Positions 1 to 11,958 of a stretch of 64,000 bases of DNA are shown here, in pieces. Source of the stretch: Hypomyces perniciosus (lineage: Eukaryota; Ascomycota; Sordariomycetes; Hypocreales; Hypocreaceae); assembly GCA_008477525.1 (NCBI GenBank), contig SPDT01000002.1, positions 620,001-684,000 of the forward strand, in the 5' to 3' direction. Both the position numbers and the translations under genes were made by a program. Position 1 is the first letter of the stretch, and every line of letters starts with the position of its first letter. The notes below the pieces were generated by a model. That model did no database searches. It had not been told where the DNA came from and saw only the letters and a program-made list of their open reading frames with translations.

Positions 1-1
1 A

Positions 2-725
2 CCGCTCTTCGATGGCTTCAAAGCGATGTTACGTACACATGTCCTCGGCCATTTCAAACGAAGGACCCCTGCTCAACCATCCATCGATTTGAACGTTGCC
101 GAGCCCCCAAGGAAAACCAATTTGCGCAAGCGTGTCAAGGTAATATGTATATCCCCCCTTCTATCCCTGACTTTGTGGGAAGCCTCACTAACATTGCGTC
201 ATGTAGGGGTTGAGAAACGGTTTTCGTCTCAAGGCCAAGAAATCCAAAGCAGGGATGACTCGCCGTGGCAGACCAGTTTCGCCCGGAACTGGGTGTACTG
301 ATGTTGATTCTAGCCAAGAATCGAATCTCAGCTCCAATCGCGCCGACTCCAGTGAACGTGAATCCTCAAATAATGAACCCGTCCGGAACCGTTCAAGTGA
401 CTGGGACCACTCGGCCCAAATTCCCCAGACGGTCCAGAATGGACCACTAGCTCATCAATCAACGAGCCCGGGAAACCGACCGCTGGTTGCGGCTGGTGTG
501 TGGCTTTGTTCACGATGCAAGTGGTTTCTCAGCAGAGAAGACCCAGACCCAAACGTCGTTGAAGATCTGACAGCCGCATACCTATACCTAGAAATATGGC
601 CCCCATTCAAAATCATGCCTGGAGTACCAATTCGTCAGAGGCAATGCGCGTATTGCCTACGAGGTGGATTTTGCGAGTTGTTGGAGCACTCTGGTGAACC
701 AGTTGATAACGCCCATGGAGAGTAA
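2..725 (+). CDS. Unknown protein, 3' part of gene (5' end outside window)
   Basis: The reading frame is open from base 2 and continues through a short intron (140-206, GTAATA..TAG) that keeps phase 0. It ends at TAA 723-725. The visible part is about 218 residues. It begins with a basic segment rich in K and R, passes through a Ser/Asn-rich stretch that is probably disordered, and ends in a compact domain with two CxxC pairs, CSRC and CAYC, about 45 residues apart, plus a further Cys. This arrangement could bind zinc, but I do not recognise the family. It converges on the Ni/Co transporter, with fewer than 100 bases between the stops. The true start, total length and function cannot be given from this window. 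Confidence 0.6.
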
Positions 726-821
726 TGATATGGGGGTATTAAAGTGGAAAAACATTAGGCCATGGTATCTTTTCTGAAGTATTCTAAGCGTGGTAGCAGC
801 TAAATAATACCAGCGATGTGT

Positions 822-2069
822 TTACGTGTTGACTCTCTGCGGAGACTGTTCCGATGATGGCGATGCACTCTGCTCCGCGTCGTCAAAGCTAGCTGGTGTA
901 AGTCGCTGTCTCCTCCGTTCCATGCGTCTCCGCCATGGCCTATAGATCACAATCGAACCCAGTCCAACCAGAAGGAAGACGCCGCAGATGGAACCACCGA
1001 TGATGTCGAAATTATCACCAATAGCTGAAACGCCATCCCAAAAGCTACCCTCTGGGTCTGCCACATTCTGGGCCAACGAGAGGACTTGGATGATGCCGAT
1101 GAAAGCAGATACGAAGACGGTGATGCCGGTAAGAACAATGGAGTAGTACAGAATTGCAACGATGTCTCGTGAGAAGGCCTTGGATGTGTACAGAGCCATC
1201 ATGAGGGCGCCGTCGGTACTGTCGATGAGGCACATGCCAGCTGGTGATGTGAGAACGCCGGTTCAAAAAATATCGTGAATGGCTTTCTGTGACTTACATG
1301 TAAACAGGATCGGGAATATGAGAATGAGCCAGATGCTGGTTCCCTGGACAGCCTGAATGCTGGCAATTCCAAGAATGGCAATCTCAGAACTTGTGTCGAA
1401 GCCGAGGCCAAAGACAACGCCCAACGGGTACATCTTCCACGGACGGTCAATGGCCTTGAAGAGCGTTTTGAAGACCCTGATGAGAATCCCACCCCCTTCT
1501 ATGTTGAACTGTCCATTAATCTCTCTCTCAGCCTCGGCATCTTCGTCCATATCATCGTCTCTCGAGCGTCGCTGCTCAAGCACCTCCCTCAACTTGTTAA
1601 TCAACTTATACAACACCCATCCATTCCCCAAACACAAAATGATCAAAACCGCTGCACTGATACTCGTGCCGATGATGTTGCCTACCCTCTGGAACCCATC
1701 AAACCGCTCTCTCAACGCACCACTCGTCGCTGCCACAACCACACACGTGATGATCACAATGGTGCTGTGTCCCAGTGAGAAGAACGTGCCTACTGTAGCG
1801 GGTTTTTGACCTGAGGCGATAAGGCGCCGTGTCATGAGGTCGATGGCGGCGATGTGATCCGCATCGAGAGCATGGCGCAGACCCAGCGTGTAGGACAGTG
1901 CAGCAGGGGAGATGAGCGCAGGGTGGAAGTGCAGTACGATGGCGACGGCGATCCAGACGACGATGTTGACGGTTACGAGCAGGGAGATGATGAAGATGCT
2001 GTTAGACGGGATTCCATGCAGGAACGTGGGCTTGGCGGGGAGGCGAAGCCATCGCGGAGGCGGAGCCAT
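822..2069 (-). CDS. Nickel/cobalt transporter, NiCoT family
   Basis: The product (396 aa) is a membrane permease for Ni2+ and/or Co2+, which would supply metal to enzymes such as urease. Two exons, 2069-1298 and 1240-822, are joined across a 57-nt intron (1241-1297) whose removal restores FTSGMCLIDSTDG. The family signatures are all present in order: RHALDADHI in TM2, LGHST, GFDTSSE, and GMCLIDSTDG. The His and Asp residues of the first motif are the known metal-binding and selectivity residues. Several hydrophobic segments surround an acidic cytoplasmic loop (DDDMDEDAEAE). The start is the ATG in front of MAPPPRWLRL. The C-terminus is basic, then Ser-rich, and cytosolic by inference. Metal preference cannot be told from sequence. 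Confidence 0.93.
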
Positions 2070-4218
2070 GTTGAAGCCTGAGTCTTGTTGGTTGGTGATG
2101 GTTTCCTGATGTTGTTGCTTGATGTTGATGCTCTCTCCAAGTCAGAAGCGTTTTATCTTGCAAAACCTCACAAAAACATCCACCATGAAAAATTTTTCCC
2201 AGTCCTTGTCTTGTCTATTCCGTATTCGATCGACTTTGACTCCCCCACCGAGGGCTTTGATCCGGGTCTCTTGCTTGAGGTGGAGGAATGGGGGATGTCG
2301 CAGTTAGCAGTAATAATACATACTATTAGTACTAGGTAGTGCTCCGATGCAGCATTGGTGAGGTTTGCCCCGCCATTTATTGATAAGATGCGAGAGGGGC
2401 TGAAAGAGGTCACACAAGCATGTGTCTTATCACCAGGCAATCGGGTAATTTCTTGTGCGCCTCTTTCAGCCGGCTAATCGTCGAGCACCAGATAGTAATG
2501 TAATTGCCGTTAGTATGTACTCGGAAGGTGCCGGTGGAAGCTATTGGTAAAAGAGTGTAGTCGACATATCGGGATTGTCCCAATCATCGGACAGTACCGC
2601 AAGTTGAAGATGAGGAGATGGCGTGTGTCATGAGACATAAGCAGAGAATGGACAGGAATGGTAAACACGCGCAAGCAATCTAACTTGTGTCAGTTCACTG
2701 TACGGAGTATAGAGTACTCGTACATGTTAGTATCTGTGTTTGCTTGCCGTCCTCGTTCTCACTGCCAGGATTTCCATCACACACTCTGTCAACGTATTCG
2801 TATGACCTGTGCCACTATTATGAATGCCGGGTATAACTTTCTTTCCCCCACTGAGCCACTGATTGATTAGTATGTATCCGGGTCCAGTCCACAATCGGAA
2901 TCAAGGCCGCCGTCATTCGCTTTGAGACATATTAATAAATCCGGCATTATGGAGTCGTATGGGGGCTCTCATTTCCAGTTCTCATTTCCTAATGGCATCC
3001 AGGCAACAGCAACCAGAACTGATAGCCGAAAGCCGAGTACGAATCCATCCAGAACAATTGTCCTTGTATTCGTAACTCTCGACAACAACCTTGACGCCTT
3101 TACCCCGCTTCATCACAACACCAAAGCGGTTATCCTATTATCCCAAATCTCCGGGCGGGCGTTTCATTCCTCTTATTCTCTTGGTTGTAACGCTCCAGGA
3201 TATGCTTGGCCCACAACCCTCGGTATCTCTTTAAACTCCCCTCTTCAGACCTGGATGTCAAAAATATCGCAGTCCCATCGTGCTTAACAAGCCACCAAAA
3301 GAGGCACAACAATCCGGGGAGTAAACCGCTGTGATAACACCGACTTCCGCGGCCCGTACATTGCGTTTTGTTCTGTCATGGGAACTTTTGCCAGCAAGGT
3401 TACTACTGATAAGCGTCTCCGATATCCACCGATATTATATCAGCCTAAGAATGGAAAATCCTAGGCGCGCGGCTTTCTTATGAGCTGGACTCCATGATGA
3501 CTCAAGGTTCCCCGATCAAATCTTGACACAATCCACCGTGAACCTGCGCGGTAGATCGTGCTCGCCAGAAGGAATTCGAATTCGCGGTAGGGTCAACGCC
3601 TCGGATCCTGTGGACTCTTCCCGGCTAAAGCCCATTCAGGGTAAACTTACATGACAAATACTTATTAGTATCCCGATAGAATTCGGCATGTGGTGTGAAG
3701 TTGAGGGATGTCACGTTCATGCAAGTCGAAAAAAGTGAATAACGCGTAAACCCCTGACTTGTTATACTTTATTGCGGATCGTCGGGACTGGAAAAATCAT
3801 TGAATGGCCACGAGAGCCGCGGATCAGCATTTCAACTCCACTGAGTCCCCTCTTGGAGACACAAGTTGTGCGAAGAACTTGGCGGCGGAGTCATCTCTTC
3901 AACGACACTCGTTACCAAACATTTTGGCGAGGCACCCTAGTATAGTGACAGGTGGACACGGCAAGGTAATATCGCATTAAAAGTAATACTAACCATTAAG
4001 TAGAGACAATGCAAAACTTAGGTCGTAGAGTTAATCCTTGAGGTACACAAGAGCGCAAAGAAACAATAGGCGCAAGTTGAATGCGCTTGGTTGGTATCCA
4101 TAACACAATAGGTCCATCATCAATGTCCAATCGCCTTCGCCGACTCCAACATCTGCCATAGCCGTAACAACAGAACCAACTATACCGTAAACTCCAAGCC
4201 TATCATTGATGCGTCGGT
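2070..4218. other. Intergenic, no gene seen
   Basis: This 2.1 kb lies between the 5' end of the NiCoT gene and the 3' end of the RdRP gene. It holds only short open frames without recognisable motifs. One half-site of the window's recurrent palindrome occurs at 2700-2710. The first few hundred bases upstream of 2069 should hold the NiCoT promoter. Confidence 0.5.
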
Positions 4219-7200
4219 TCAAGCATCGTCAATCACCGTCCCATTGTCATCAAACTCCGTGACTTCTTCAATATCCGCCGCGCTCTCCGAATCCCTTGCA
4301 ACCTCTCTCTGGGCAGAAAGTGCCATGATCAACTTCTTGTCGGGGCGCAAGACACCCCACATCTGGGGGATGACAAACACCGGAGCAGTCTCCTTCGGCA
4401 CAGGATGCATCCTAGCCTTGATAAAAGCCAGCTGCTTGCCTGCGACGTACCACACAAACTTGTGTGCGTTACGGTGGTGATGCGTGAAAGTTGCCGATGC
4501 CTTGAGAAGCTCCCATGCACTCGTCGTAGGGTCCTCACCCCGATCCCGAAGTAGCTCTTGAACCAATCGAGACTCGAGAGGCTCGGCTGGCGGTTTGATC
4601 TCAAGCCATTGCTGGTAAATATCCTTCACAGTGTCTGAGAATTTATCCTCTTTAACAGCACCAGAAGTCCTCGTCTTCCACTCCTCTGAAAGCACTCGGA
4701 TTTTCTCGCGAAGATGATGCAGGAGCTTTTTACAGCTACCCGAATTTTTCGCTTGCGTGTCATAAGAGTTATACAACAGTGTCAGGTCTGGATCATACTG
4801 CATGACATCGTTGCTCTTAATAGCTTGGTTGAAGGCCGTCAAGGCCTCTTTGATAACCGCGTTGGCAACATCACACTTCAAGTAGTCCAGAACGTGGACC
4901 TTCCCGTCCGGCCCCGGCCTGCTTGAACCTCTCTCTTTGGCATACTCTGGTTCGGGTAGAAATGTGCTCTTCTTCAGGTATCCAGTGCATAGTCGCTTCC
5001 AGTCTTCGATGGTGAATATAATCCCCTGTTTAGTCTGGTCGACAAGATGACCAAGCAGCTTGCTCAATACAATGGAAGCCTCAGTCTTCACGGATTTTTC
5101 GTGATAACATAGCCTTTCCTTGTATTTAGTGCATTTTCCAAGAAAAGAAGGCTGCATATTGAAAGAAAAGGCTTCGTAGATGAATTCGTGGCAAGCACGA
5201 TCGATGTTACTCGACGCATCAACTACATAGCGGCCATTCCGGGTGTTTGGGTTCAGTATGTTCTCAAATGTCGCCTTTGATTTGCGCAAATATCCAAGTT
5301 TGAATAGGTCTGCGGCCTCTGGCACTGGAGTATTCCTGAAGTTGTTGGCAATGCTACGATCCCAACAAACCCATGCCATATCTCCATCATAGTCGCCGCC
5401 CGAGAGCAGGTCGGCAAGCGGTGTTTTGCCTTTCGTTGAGAAGACGATGACATCTTTGAGCTTTCGAAGCTCCGGACGGGACACAACTCGAACCTTCTGG
5501 ATATCGCTGGGTAAGTGAGCGGGCGCTCTTGCAACAAGAATGTCCATATTTTCGAGGAGTGTATCCGAGAATCCTTCAACTTGGAACTTTGTAGAGAAAG
5601 AGAGATGGACCTCACCCTCTTCAAGTGTCGATGTGAAGTCGGCAACCATATAAACATACGCAGAGCAAGGAATGGTAATATTCATTTTGGTCCGCAAGGT
5701 CTCGACCTTCCTTGTGCACATATCCCAAACAAGGTCCTTGAGGTACGTCATCTTCCTCTGATCGAAGCCGGAATCCAGTAAGAAAGCCACTTTATCCGCA
5801 TTATTGTCAGGAAGCCCCCCCAGAAACTCAGCATAGCCATACAAGGATCTGTCGTTCTTCAAGAGTCCTGATTGTTGTACCCATAGGCGAAGGTTCATAG
5901 GCTCTTTCATAGCAGCCGCCTGGGCATCAAGATCCCCCTGTAATGCGCTCCGAAAATGCTCGGCTATAGTTTGTCGCATGGCGGCAGGATTTATTGACTG
6001 CGCCTCGAGCACAGGTATGAACTGCTGGTTCAATGATGCTGATTTGAGTTCTGATGGCCAGTTTCGCACTTCAAAAGTTCGGTGATGGGGATCAATAAAG
6101 TCGCATTCCCACTTCGTCTGGGAAGGATATATCTCGATCCAATCATCTCCGAGACAGTCATCATTAACATCAATTAGCCACATCCCCTTGGCACTGCCAA
6201 GTCGGGCTTGGAAACAGCTGGGGCAATCTGTTAAGCCTAAACACTTAGTTATTTTTTCGGCTAAGCTTCTGGACATGCGGCCAATCCCGTCATTCATGAC
6301 CTTGTCGATTCCGAGGTCTTTGTCTCGGATACGGATTTGAGAACGTTCCAGCTCGATTGTGGGATATGTTCGACTTAGACCTGGCCACAGCTCTGTCAGC
6401 AAACGAGTGGTTACATCGACAATCTTTACTACACTACTTACTCAAAGCCAAACGAGAAAAGAGTTTCATTACAGGTTGCTGAGTGTTTCGCTTGTTCTTA
6501 ATGCCAATGGCCCACTCCAGCAAACCACTAAGCTTCATGTTTGTGCGATGAGCTGGTGTTGAAGCTTCATCTTGGGGTGGGATGCTCCCGCGATCTCGGG
6601 GATTGCGGAACTCGTTGCCATTAGTTGCGAAGAGGTAGATTCTTTCTTGGAATGGACTAGAGCTTTTGTTCGGGTTTTGGTTTTTCTTGCCTTTCACATT
6701 GCGTACGTAGAAAGGCTCCCATGATCGCCCAAGAAAATAATGATGTTCCTCAGTAAGCCAACATACGATCTTATTGAGGCTTCCCTCATCGTCTTTAATC
6801 ACGTTCGGTTGGTCCTCTGTTGAAGATGACGGTGACGGAATGGTAATTTCAAGGAAACGATCAGCGCCAAAGCGACGGGCCAATCGATGACCTAGTTCTA
6901 GTTTCAGCGGTTGAAGACGAAGACTGTACAATGGTCCATTCGTGTCTTTATTATACACCAATTCAGCCGAAAGTGTAACAGTCTTCGTTTTGTTGTGGAA
7001 CTCATTCATTGCGGTCTGCCATGCTATTGAATCACTTGACGGAGGAAGACCTTTTCCTAAGAAAAGGGGGTGTGTCGAAATCTTGGATCTCAGCTTAGCT
7101 TGGTCATGCCACCCATCATTTGGGTCGTACTTCAAGTCGAATGTGTCGAGTTTGACACCGCAGTGAAGTGCCGCTCGGGTAACTTCCCAGACTACAGCCA

Positions 7201-8325
7201 ATGGCGCCTGAGTTAACGCCGGAGAAGGAAATCTTGCTATTTGTTTAATTAGACGGTGAAAACGGGACTTCTTGCCAATCACGCAAACTCACGCCAGAGG
7301 TTTGTAAGTTTATCTTCGAGCAATCCCAAGGGGGCGTCATTGCTCGTCTGGTAGAAGCTATTGGCTGATGTATCTGCACTCGGTATCTCAAAACTATTGG
7401 AGAATTCTGTTCTGTCGAGGGCGTCCCTGGTCCATGTGTTCTCGAAGCCATCTGGGAGAAGCGGAGGGAGCCGCACAAGCGCTTGCCCACTGACTGCTCT
7501 GTCATGTCGAGAAAAAGACTCATCCACAGTCGAGTTCGCGTCTGTACAGATTGAATACGACCCATGGGTCATATGGTCTTGGTAGTCTGATTCAATAGTC
7601 GTCAGACTGCCTGAAGGTCCATTGTCAGTATGCCTTGAGGAAAAGACGTCCGACACAAGTGAGGTCCGGCTTGAAGCGAAAGACCGGTTCACGAAAGAAT
7701 TTGAAGATGATGCCTTCGTTGTAAATGATCCATAATGGGAAGTCGAGTGAACGGTTTCCTGTGTGGTTCGGGGGCCTATGTCAGCAGTTGAAGAGGCATC
7801 TGCCTCAGGGCCCCCCCTAGAGCGTACTGGGAGCGCATCCACAGCGCTGTGATACGAATGGTCAAGATCTGGCTGGCCTCTAGCCCGTTTGTGCGAAAGA
7901 TGCGAAACACCATCCGACAGACGCTTCGCCAACGTTGATGTAGAATTAGCGGAAGGATTATCGGAAAAAATACGCAGCAAACAGCGTTGGAGGTCGATGC
8001 GATGTTCTACAGAGATTCCTGGGCTGCCGTGTGACGTAGCATTTGACAATAGCTGCCTCGCCTCTGCTTCAAACCGGCCCAGGCAGGAGGCTAGTCTTCC
8101 ATCCCTCTTATAGAACAAAGCACGGAGTTGTTCATATATGGCGTCATTGCGCTGCTCTTCCACTCCCTGACGCCTCAGCCTGCGCTTACTAGGAGAGAGC
8201 GTGGGATCTGGCTTTCGCAGCTGCAGCCCAAAGGTGGTGTTGAGCCGGCGAATCGTCCGATCCAGCTCCTTCTCCAGCAAATCATAGCCGTTATTCGCAA
8301 AGGACCCCGAAGGGTTCCGGGACAT
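4219..8325 (-). CDS. RNA-dependent RNA polymerase, QDE-1 type (RNAi)
   Basis: This enzyme copies single-stranded RNA into double-stranded RNA for Dicer, in quelling or related silencing. Three exons (8325-7293, 7236-6442, 6392-4219) are joined by introns of 56 and 49 nt. Both splices keep phase and give 1,333 aa, within the usual size for fungal RdRPs. The catalytic loop GGDYDGDMAW lies in exon 3 (DNA 5380-5394), with the three metal-binding Asp at about residues 943, 945 and 947. DYDGD is the form found in Neurospora QDE-1. The N-terminal 350 residues are Ser-rich and not conserved in any way I recognise. The C-terminus is acidic. The gene shares a divergent promoter with the Zn2Cys6 factor. 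Orthology to QDE-1 rather than SAD-1 or RRP-3 is inferred from the motif only. Confidence 0.93.
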
Positions 8326-8718
8326 GGCGGCGCCAGAAAGCTAACCTGGCTATCTGACGGGATCTTGCATTCGGAGGCGGGGCTAAAAGCAACGGCGCGT
8401 TTCTTGGGAGGGGATACCTTAACATGCCAGCGCCAAGTTGGAGGAGAGATACGTGCATGGTCACGGAGGCCTGCACGTGCTTTACGAGTAGTGCACACTG
8501 TCTCACACTACCTCCGGGCCGACCAGTTCATCCGAGATCAGCCCCAACATTTTCCTCTTCCCACCTGATAATTTATGGAGATGTTCGGTGTTCGGCATTG
8601 AGCAAAGGATTCACCATTGCCCAGACCGAAGGGCTGAATCAAACACGGGACCTGGTCCCCACTGTTGGTTCAGATAATTCGCCCGTTTATCGATCACATT
8701 TCGGATCAACTAGGTGTC
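8326..8718. promoter_or_regulatory. Divergent promoter region, RdRP / Zn2Cys6 factor
   Basis: These 393 bases separate the start codons of the RdRP (leftward) and the Zn2Cys6 factor (rightward), so they must hold both promoters and 5' UTRs. I see no clear TATA box. A Zn2Cys6 half-site (CGG or CCG) occurs several times, so regulation of either gene by the neighbouring factor is possible but unproven. Confidence 0.4.
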
Positions 8719-11393
8719 ATGGCTGATAACGCAGAAGCCGAGGAGCCGGCGTCAGTCGATGAACTGACGCCCGAAGAAGCCAGTCGCATTATCCATTCAC
8801 ATCGGAAAGTTCGGTATGGTAAGACTGACAAGGCCTGATGGAATTGACCTACATGATCCCTTGATTTCATCGCAAGGATCATCAATTTGTGCCGCAAGAC
8901 TGATTTAATACACCAGGAACTGCATGCTGGCCATGCCGTCAGCGCAAGGTCAAGTGTGATAATCAGCAACCATGTGAGAATTGCGTCAAGAGGGAGCATC
9001 CCCAGCTTTGCTCCTATAAGCCAAACCGATCTGCTGCAAACAAGAATGCTTCTGCTGTGTCTCATGGAAGCAATGGTCGTAAGAGAGCTCGCTCTCCTTC
9101 TGACGCCCAAGATGAGAACGTCAAGGCCGAGCGTCAGGATAGCTGGCCACCAGCCATAGGTGAGCCAGTCTCACTGCCAGCCACCTATATCATAGATATG
9201 CTAATGGCAACCCATAGGACTATCAACCAACCAAGACGACTCTGATTCGGCTGGCGATCGCTATGTTGGACAGAACAGCATTCCGGCCTTGCTCCGAGAG
9301 CAGTCATCAACAAACAGTAAGAGTGACAGTGTTGACATCCGTCGAGACATGCGCTCAATCCTCGGCTTGGACACCTCGGCTCCGTTTCCCCTCATGTCCT
9401 CAAATCATCTCCAGCGGCTTGCTCGAGACATCTCGATGGAATTACCATCAGACAGAGAGGTTATGAAGTCTGTAACCTCGCCACCTGTGCTCTCATGACC
9501 TTGATGCTGACTATAAACAGGCTCTTCTGTACATACAAAGAGATTCCGCAGCCATTTTGGGGTTTCGTTATTGACATAGACGAGTTTGAGTCGAAACTTA
9601 TGGTCTATCTGGAGGACCGCTCGCGAAATGCAGCCCAAACGATCAAGTCATCAAAGCCAGTCACGGCCTCGTGGCTTGCCATCCTCTTTGCGGTCTTGGC
9701 CGTTGGGTCCCAATATCATGAATCACCATACCATATTCGTACAAGGGATTCGCAAAAGTATATCCAGATATCTTTCCATCTGCTACGACTAGCGAACTTC
9801 CTGATGCGGTTAGCAGCCATCCCATTCATCCATTAACCGTACTGTCTTCACATACTGACGACCATCGATAGACCATCGTTCGATGCAATTCAAGCATTGC
9901 TCCTTACGAATTTTGTGCTTCTCAACGATATGAAGGCAGAGGCATCATGGGCATTGACTGGACTAACATGCCGTCTTGCCCAATCCCTTGGCCTCCACCG
10001 GCCATCTCCGAATGATGGACGTGACAGCACGCCGCCGGATGCGAAGTCCAAAGAGATGATACGACGTAGACTTTGGTGGACATGCGTCTGGCACGACACC
10101 TTGACATCACTGTCTTTCGACAGGTAAGGGTTACCTCAATGGCATATCTTGATACATCGTCTAACACTCTAATGTCACAGGAGCCCGATGACCAACTTCC
10201 CAAGCTGTGCAATCCCCCTTCGCGCAAAGGCGTCAGCTGGAAGCTATACTTATCTAGAGATGATGTATCATCTCATCGAAATAATTTCACGCCGTCTTAA
10301 TCCAGACGTGATGGCTACCGCCACATATAGCCAGATTTTCGAAAAGTGCGAGGCAGTCGAGGAACTGCGCAGACACGCAAGCATCCATATGCAGGATAAG
10401 GATAAGTGCAAAACAGCACTGGATCGTCTTCAATACTTCGCCATTCGACTTCATACGTCTTTCGTTATATCTGTTGCCTGCCGTCCGGCTCTCAGAAGAG
10501 ACTGCCCCTTTGACCCAGCACAGAAAAAGGCGTTGGCAGATAGGTGCAAGGACAATCTAACCGAGACGGTGAAGATGTTCTTGGCAATGCATCAACTTTC
10601 CGTAATACCAACGAGAAGCTGGGCTTTTACCTACCACGGCCTTTCATCAGCCTTGCTGCTTGGCATTCTCTGCGATACCAAGACCGATCCCGAAGTTCGA
10701 CAGCTGCAAGGCGACCTGATCGCAGCCCTCTCCGCGACTGCAGCGAAGGAAGTGAGCTCACCAGAAGTTCATGTAGTGAGAACCGATAAGGATATCGAGC
10801 TGTCTGGTCCTTTGTGGAGGGCCCTCACCGCCCTCAAAAATATCTATGACCATGGGTCAATCGTTGGCTCAGGTATAAAGCGAGATGGGGATTTGTCTGC
10901 AGCTGGTAGCAGGAGTCGAACTCCTTTGCCGGCACTCGGTCTCGGAGGCCAACCTGCCCTGACGCTGAATGCAACGTTTCGCAATCCAAGTCAAGCAACT
11001 GACCCCCGTGAAGACGCTGCATTGGCTATGGCTGAGATGCAGAATGGGGCGTCTCTCGCAGAAATGCCAGGGTGAGAAATGGAATCCAACAGACTTTTGG
11101 ACAATGCTAACGCCTCGTTTAGGATCGTCTACCCACCACAGCAGATACAAATGGGCGTCGAAAACATGGCAGGCCTAAACATGGATCAAATGCCTTACGG
11201 AAACATGGCGCCACTTGATCTATACGAATCCATCTGGGTTGGTAGGTGTTCGTCCTCCCTACCTCCCAGAACGCCACAACTAACGCTCCTAGAATCTCCC
11301 CCTGATGCATGGAACTCTGGCGTGGACGCCTTCAACTTCGACTTTTTGGCTCAACCTCCACCAGGCCAACCTCATCAACAATTTTACTTTTAA
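8719..11393 (+). CDS. Zn2Cys6 fungal-specific transcription factor
   Basis: This is a nuclear regulator of 747 aa from eight exons: 8719-8818, 8917-9159, 9218-9467, 9521-9808, 9872-10123, 10181-11071, 11123-11241 and 11293-11393. All seven introns keep phase. The binuclear zinc cluster starts at Cys37 with spacing C-x2-C-x5-C-x5-C-x2-C-x8-C (ACWPCRQRKVKC, then CENC). It is followed by a basic, Ser-rich linker containing KRARSPS, a possible NLS. The middle region matches the fungal-specific transcription factor domain, for example KAEASWALTGLTCRLAQSLG and RRRLWWTCVWHD. The C-terminus is rich in Met, Gln and Pro with aromatic residues (FNFDFL), like an activation domain. The donor at 9468 (GTCTGT) is weak and that junction is the least certain. 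Target genes are unknown. Confidence 0.9.
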
Positions 11394-11958
11394 TTCAATT
11401 GTAGGACATTATGTTACGACTGGCTTTTGGCATTTTGGAAGCTGTCAGAGAATTGGTTCTCAAAAAAGGGTTCGGCGGTTTTGAATGGATGTGGGCGGAT
11501 TGAGCGAGGCTTGCATCAGGGATGGTGCATTTTCATCTTCAAATGATATTTCTAAGCGTGTGATTGTTTTCTCTATTTTGTATCTCAGGCATGCCACCAC
11601 CATCTATAACCAAATTGCACACAGAATGCCCAAGATATAAATGTCAACTCATTCGCAGGATTATACATCTCATAGCGCGCACCAAGAGTTTCGCAGTCGT
11701 CAGGGCTCTCTTTGATCATCCAAGCGCTCAATCGCGCATTCAGCTCGCATTAGGAACTTCCAAGGCCAGAGGTTACACACATAAGAGTGCTAAACCATCT
11801 GGCCTGGAACCCCTGGCGAGGATCGGTGCTCATCATCCGACATGCCTCTCTGTGTCGCCCTTCAGATCACACACACACAACCCGTGGAAATAGATTATGT
11901 GTATATGCCATATTCCATGTCTAATTTTTTATATTCTTTTTTGGAGTTTTACCTTGCT
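11394..11958. other. Convergent 3' UTR region, no gene seen
   Basis: These 565 bases lie between the convergent stops of the Zn2Cys6 factor and RIO1. T-rich stretches near 11920-11960 fit the 3' UTR and poly(A) signals of RIO1. There is no open frame worth calling. Confidence 0.4.

Noticed and set aside
2922..3287. A 121-codon open frame in the gap between NiCoT and RdRP
   Set aside because: It has no recognisable motif or domain and sits in AT-rich DNA where such lengths occur by chance.
10905..10945. A tRNA-like AGGAGTCGAACTCCT stretch
   Set aside because: It is inside the coding exon of the Zn2Cys6 factor, the loop is 5 rather than 7 bases, and no other tRNA arms fit.
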